Origin: Erysipelotrichaceae bacterium UBA1783
Lineage (GTDB): Bacteria; Bacillota_I; Bacilli_A; Erysipelotrichales; Erysipelotrichaceae
Assembly (NCBI GenBank): GCA_002315205.1
Contig: DCGH01000020.1
Coordinates: 1 to 6,652, forward strand
Direction of reading: 5' to 3'
Length of the DNA: 6,652 nucleotides
Shown here in pieces: positions 6,018 through 6,652 of this stretch; position 1 is the stretch's first letter; every line of letters begins with the position of its first letter. Below the pieces are notes generated by a model. It saw only the letters and a program-made list of their open reading frames with translations. It did no database searches and had not been told where the DNA came from. The position numbers were made by a program, and so were the translations under genes.

Positions 6018-6279
6018 ATAACACCTGAGCCTTTTCAGCAATTTCAACTAAACGGAAACGCTTAGTTGCTGATAAAGGTCTTGTTTCCATGATAACAACT
6101 GTATCGCCCATCTTAGCAGTATTGTTCTCATCATGTGCAGCGAACTTCTTTGAATACTTAACGCGCTTGCCGTACTTAGCATGCTTCTTAGATGTAGAAA
6201 CTTCTACTACGATAGTCTTATCCATCTTATCGCTAACTACAACACCACGATACATCTTACGAGTTGATCTATTTTCCAT
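6016..6279 (-). CDS. rpsQ: 30S ribosomal protein S17 (uS17)
   Basis: OB-fold 16S rRNA-binding protein of the 30S body, important early in assembly. The 87 residues have the expected length. Visible motifs are [20 protein letters not shown] (8-27), [20 protein letters not shown] (32-51) and the S17 signature [20 protein letters not shown] (58-77). AGGAGG at 6288-6293, 8 nt before the ATG, is an ideal ribosome binding site. The gene lies 16 nt after rpmC, the standard rplP-rpmC-rpsQ order. Confidence 0.98.
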   Translation of the reverse strand: MENRSTRKMYRGVVVSDKMDKTIVVEVSTSKKHAKYGKRVKYSKKFAAHDENNTAKMGDTVVIMETRPLSATKRFRLVEIAEKAQVL

Positions 6280-6295
6280 ATTTAAGACCTCCTAA

Positions 6296-6496
6296 CTACG
6301 CATTAGCGTTCTGACGTTCAGTCAAAACAGTCTTAATACGTGCAATAGTTTTTCTAATTTCCTTGATGCGAGCTGGGTTTTCAATAACACCAGTTGCCTG
6401 CTTGAAACGAAGGTCAAATAACTCTTCCTTTAATGTTTCAACCTGCTTGTTTAACTGTTCATTAGTTAATTCACGGATTTCCTTCATCTTTTCCAT
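6296..6496 (-). CDS. rpmC: 50S ribosomal protein L29 (uL29)
   Basis: Small, all-helical protein beside the polypeptide exit tunnel, forming part of the docking platform for trigger factor and signal recognition particle together with L23. The 66 residues include EIRELTNEQLNKQVETLKEE (6-25), FDLRFKQATGVIENPARIKE (27-46) and IRKTIARIKTVLTERQ (47-62), the standard two-helix hairpin. The first ATG (Met1) is 10 nt from an AGGAGG at 6507-6512; Met4 (the more usual-looking MKEIREL start) would be 19 nt away, so Met1 is preferred. The Shine-Dalgarno lies inside the last codons of rplP, and the two genes are 2 nt apart. Confidence 0.97.
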   Translation of the reverse strand: MEKMKEIRELTNEQLNKQVETLKEELFDLRFKQATGVIENPARIKEIRKTIARIKTVLTERQNANA

Positions 6497-6498
6497 AA

Positions 6499-6652
6499 TT
6501 ACTTAGCCTCCTGTCCTTTTAATACGAAGCGTGTCTTAATTGGAAGCTTATGAGAAGCTAATCTGAATGCTTCTCTAGCGATTTCCTCAGATACACCATC
6601 GATTTCGAATAATACGCGTCCGGCCTGAACAACTGCTACCCATCCTTCAGGA
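6499..6652 (-). CDS. rplP: 50S ribosomal protein L16, C-terminal 50 residues (runs off the right edge)
   Basis: Large-subunit protein next to the A-site tRNA and peptidyl transferase region, assembled late. The visible 50 codons read [20 protein letters not shown], then [20 protein letters not shown] and [10 protein letters not shown] before TAA. This matches the C-terminal third of L16 (PE-x-W-V-A-x-x-x-x-G-x-x-x-(F/Y)-E-(I/M)-x-G-V, AREAF(R/K)LA-x-x-KLPIKT-x-FV). The N-terminal part, with most of the family, lies outside the window. It precedes rpmC as in nearly all bacteria. Confidence 0.97.
   Translation of the reverse strand, partial: PEGWVAVVQAGRVLFEIDGVSEEIAREAFRLASHKLPIKTRFVLKGQEAK
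6507..6512 (-). promoter_or_regulatory. Ribosome binding site of rpmC inside rplP
   Basis: An AGGAGG within the last codons of rplP (Gln-Glu-Ala) lies 10 nt upstream of the first rpmC ATG. It decides for Met1 rather than Met4 of L29, and places the initiation region of rpmC inside the upstream coding sequence. Confidence 0.8.

Noticed and set aside
6089..6295. Plus-strand ORF of 68 codons opposite rpsQ
   Set aside because: Fully antisense to rpsQ; its apparent hydrophobicity derives from the basic codons of S17.

Overview
The window is a stretch of the S10-spc ribosomal protein gene cluster of a low-G+C Gram-positive bacterium, read entirely from the minus strand (transcription runs from the right edge to the left edge). 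In transcription order it holds rplP (3' end only), rpmC, rpsQ, rplN, rplX, rplE, rpsN, rpsH, rplF, rplR, rpsE, rplO, secY, adk and infA (5' part only). All assignments rest on conserved motifs read from the translations. There is almost no non-coding DNA: every intergenic gap is between 2 and 31 nt, and no promoter or terminator is visible, so the window is an internal piece of one long polycistronic unit.

Organism. The sequence is AT-rich, with strong AGGAGG-type Shine-Dalgarno sites, a short four-cysteine S14 and a zinc-type adenylate kinase LID, all typical of Bacillota. The Trp codons I checked are TGG and no gene ends in TGA, so nothing suggests the Mycoplasma code. Two genes usual in the Bacillus layout are missing: rpmD (L30) between rpsE and rplO, and map (methionine aminopeptidase) between adk and infA. 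S5 carries an extra N-terminal segment of about 36 residues. L30 loss, an extended S5 and the standard code together make an Erysipelotrichia-like lineage a reasonable guess, but this is inference, not proof.

Function. The proteins build both subunits: L16, L29, L14, L24, L5, L6, L18 and L15 for 50S, and S17, S14, S8 and S5 for 30S. SecY is the channel of the Sec translocon, Adk balances adenine nucleotides, and IF-1 acts in initiation. Many junctions look translationally coupled: at three of them the stop codon is part of the next gene's Shine-Dalgarno sequence, and at rplO-secY-adk-infA the gaps are only 2-3 nt with the ribosome binding sites inside the upstream gene.

No mobile element, CRISPR array, RNA gene or unknown gene was found, and I see no undescribed system. 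The points worth a second look are departures from the standard operon: the L30 and map absences, the S5 extension, the in-frame adk/infA junction and the short out-of-frame ORFs at the rplR and rpsN starts.
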